From an uncultured Rhodobacterales bacterium (GTDB taxonomy: Bacteria; Pseudomonadota; Alphaproteobacteria; Rhodobacterales; Rhodobacteraceae): a DNA stretch of 7,277 nt. The position numbers were made by a program, and so were the translations under genes. Shown here piece after piece: positions 6,260 through 7,277 of this stretch. The notes below the pieces were generated by a model, which was given only the letters and a program-made list of their open reading frames with translations, had not been told where the DNA came from and ran no database searches. The stretch spans positions 1-7,277 of the forward strand of contig CALCGO010000405.1 in the NCBI GenBank assembly GCA_937901055.1, read 5' to 3'. Within the stretch, counting starts at the first letter, position 1. Each line of letters opens with the position of its first letter.

Positions 6260-7129
6260 TCAACCTCTAACCTGTTCTTTCAGCCAGCTCAGCATCGAGC
6301 ACGCACCGGGTGACAGTACTCTGCCAGGAAACACGACGTGGTAACCCGCGCCCTCCAGCTGGGTGTCGGTAAGCGGCACCAACGTTCCGGCTTCCACCTC
6401 TGGCGCGACCAGATCATCCCATAGGGCGATGCCCTGGCCATCCACTACCGCCTGAACGCGGCTGTTGGAGTCCGGGATCGTCAAGCTGGACCGGCTGGGC
6501 GCGTAAGGCAGCCCTGCTGCTGCGTGCCAGGCCCTCCACCCCGCATCGCCGGAGCTATCGCCCAAAAGTGGAAGCTGCCTGACCGCCTCGGCCAGACCAA
6601 GCTGCCTTACCTGCTCAGCAACTGCACGGCTGGCGGTTGGCACAGCAGGCAGGGACAGAAGAAGTTCGCTCTTGTGACCCACCCAGCCGTCAATTCCCCA
6701 GAGGATTGCCATGTCGACTTTGACCGATCTCATCATGTCGACGGAATTGATCGGTTCGATCCGCAGGCTGATACCGGGATTGGCCTCAAAAAAGCGGGTG
6801 AGCCTTGGCGACAGCCAGCGTGAAGAGAAGTAGGTCAGCGCGCCAACGGTCACGGCACCCGAGGCCGTGCCGCGCAGGTCTTCGATTTCACGGTCGATCT
6901 GGCTTAGGGCCGTTTGGGACACATGCCACAATCTGCGCCCTTCTTCTGTTAGCTCCAGTTTTGCGTGCGCGCGCTCGAACAGTCTAAGCCCAAGCTCGGC
7001 TTCGAGCTTGCCCACCTGGTAACTGATCGAGCCTTTCGATTGATGCATCTCGTCCGCCGCCTTGGTCATCGACAGAGTGCGGGCAACGGCATCAAAGGTC
7101 TTGAGGGCATCATAAGAACGAAAGCGCAT
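6260..7129 (-). CDS. LysR-type transcriptional regulator (GcvA-like), 289 aa
   Basis: This is the second full-length LysR regulator. The helix-turn-helix spans about residues 3-65, with SKGSISYQVGKLEAELG at 31-47 and RLFER at 49-53. The effector domain spans about 90-285, with RWLSPRL at 104-110, EPIN at 125-128 and NSR at 222-224. These landmarks fall at identical residue numbers in the regulator at 365-1234, so the two align without gaps at least that far; together they bracket the operon. This gene converges on the synthetase gene, with only the 4 bp 6256-6259 between the stop codons and no terminator hairpin, so the two transcripts should overlap as antisense RNAs. It has no Shine-Dalgarno. 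Two inverted repeats lie just upstream, suggesting autoregulation or control of a divergent gene beyond the right edge. Whether it regulates the operon, its right-hand neighbour or both is open. Confidence 0.93.
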   Translation of the reverse strand: MRFRSYDALKTFDAVARTLSMTKAADEMHQSKGSISYQVGKLEAELGLRLFERAHAKLELTEEGRRLWHVSQTALSQIDREIEDLRGTASGAVTVGALTYFSSRWLSPRLTRFFEANPGISLRIEPINSVDMMRSVKVDMAILWGIDGWVGHKSELLLSLPAVPTASRAVAEQVRQLGLAEAVRQLPLLGDSSGDAGWRAWHAAAGLPYAPSRSSLTIPDSNSRVQAVVDGQGIALWDDLVAPEVEAGTLVPLTDTQLEGAGYHVVFPGRVLSPGACSMLSWLKEQVRG

Positions 7130-7136
7130 GAATATT

Positions 7137-7164
7137 GTCTAATTTTTTTGAACGACTTGTGCAA
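7137..7164 (-). promoter_or_regulatory. putative leaderless promoter of the second LysR gene
   Basis: On the minus strand TTGCAC (7159-7164), 16 nt and TTAGAC (7137-7142) lie 7 nt ahead of the ATG. The spacer contains an A7 tract directly after GTTC. Over 18 bp (7136-7153 against 1240-1257) 13 positions match the other regulator's promoter, at nearly the same distance from the start codon. Confidence 0.45.
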
Positions 7165-7178
7165 ATCATTAGATTTGC
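7161..7178. promoter_or_regulatory. perfect 7-bp inverted repeat, likely operator
   Basis: GCAAATC (7161-7167) and GATTTGC (7172-7178) are exact reverse complements around ATTA. The repeat overlaps the -35-like box of the second regulator, a typical location for a LysR activation or repression site. It has no U-run and no gene ends here, so a terminator is unlikely. Confidence 0.5.
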
Positions 7179-7188
7179 GCTGAGCGCA
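7176..7188. promoter_or_regulatory. candidate LysR box (T-N11-A dyad)
   Basis: TGCGC-TGA-GCGCA is a perfect 5-bp dyad that also fits the T-N11-A rule for LysR boxes. It lies about 47-59 bp upstream of the second regulator's start codon and abuts the other inverted repeat, so the two could be the recognition and activation sites bound by one tetramer. Confidence 0.5.
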
Positions 7189-7211
7189 GTTGGTCCAATA
7201 TCATTAACTCA

Positions 7212-7277
7212 ATGCGTGGCACCCATCTGTCCTTGTCGAAGATCACCCGCAGGCGTCTAACAACTCTGAACGGTGAA
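7212..7277 (+). CDS. possible start of a rightward gene cut by the window edge
   Basis: An ATG at 7212 opens a frame of 22 codons that is still open at the last base. There is no Shine-Dalgarno, and the visible residues (basic, with TRRRL at 13-17) match no family I recognise. It is listed because LysR genes often have a divergent target at this distance. Chance is a strong alternative. Confidence 0.15.
   Translation, partial: MRGTHLSLSKITRRRLTTLNGE

Noticed and set aside
1..7277. CRISPR arrays, tRNA or rRNA genes, insertion sequences, attachment sites
   Set aside because: I saw no regular repeat-spacer pattern, no tRNA-like cloverleaf, no transposase and no terminal inverted repeats with target duplications.

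Overview
The window is GC-rich with compact gene packing. It reads as an alphaproteobacterial chromosome or large replicon, most likely Rhodobacteraceae (Roseobacter group). That placement rests on protein style, on the GcvA-like LysR regulators, and on the character of the left-hand spacer; no taxonomic marker gene is present.

Layout: (1) 1-364 is a gene-free, lower-GC spacer with short direct repeats. (2) 365-1234, minus strand, encodes a 289-residue LysR-type regulator. (3) A 93-bp divergent promoter region follows. (4) 1328-6255, plus strand, is a tight three-gene operon: an AidB-subfamily acyl-CoA dehydrogenase, a folate-dependent GcvT/DmdA-fold methyltransferase or demethylase, and a 701-residue ADP-forming acyl-CoA synthetase. 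The last two genes overlap by ATGA. (5) 6260-7129, minus strand, encodes a second LysR regulator, also 289 residues, convergent with the operon and only 4 bp from it. (6) 7130-7277 holds the second regulator's promoter, two neat inverted repeats that look like LysR operators, and perhaps the first codons of another rightward gene.

Taken together, the operon carries the three chemistries of the DMSP demethylation route: methyl transfer to tetrahydrofolate, CoA-thioester formation, and acyl-CoA dehydrogenation. Two of the three enzymes come from families other than the classical DmdB and DmdC, and the methyltransferase is divergent from DmdA as I recall it. The synthetase superfamily also contains DddX, an ATP-dependent DMSP lyase, and this protein has a tryptophan at a position that may match a DddX active-site residue. 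The working hypothesis is a catabolic module for a methylated carboxylic acid (DMSP, a related sulfonium or betaine, or a methoxylated acid), controlled by one or both LysR paralogues. The substrate cannot be read from sequence alone.

The two LysR genes align without gaps for at least 224 residues. They share a promoter architecture with no Shine-Dalgarno and a -10-like box 6-7 nt before ATG, which suggests leaderless mRNAs.
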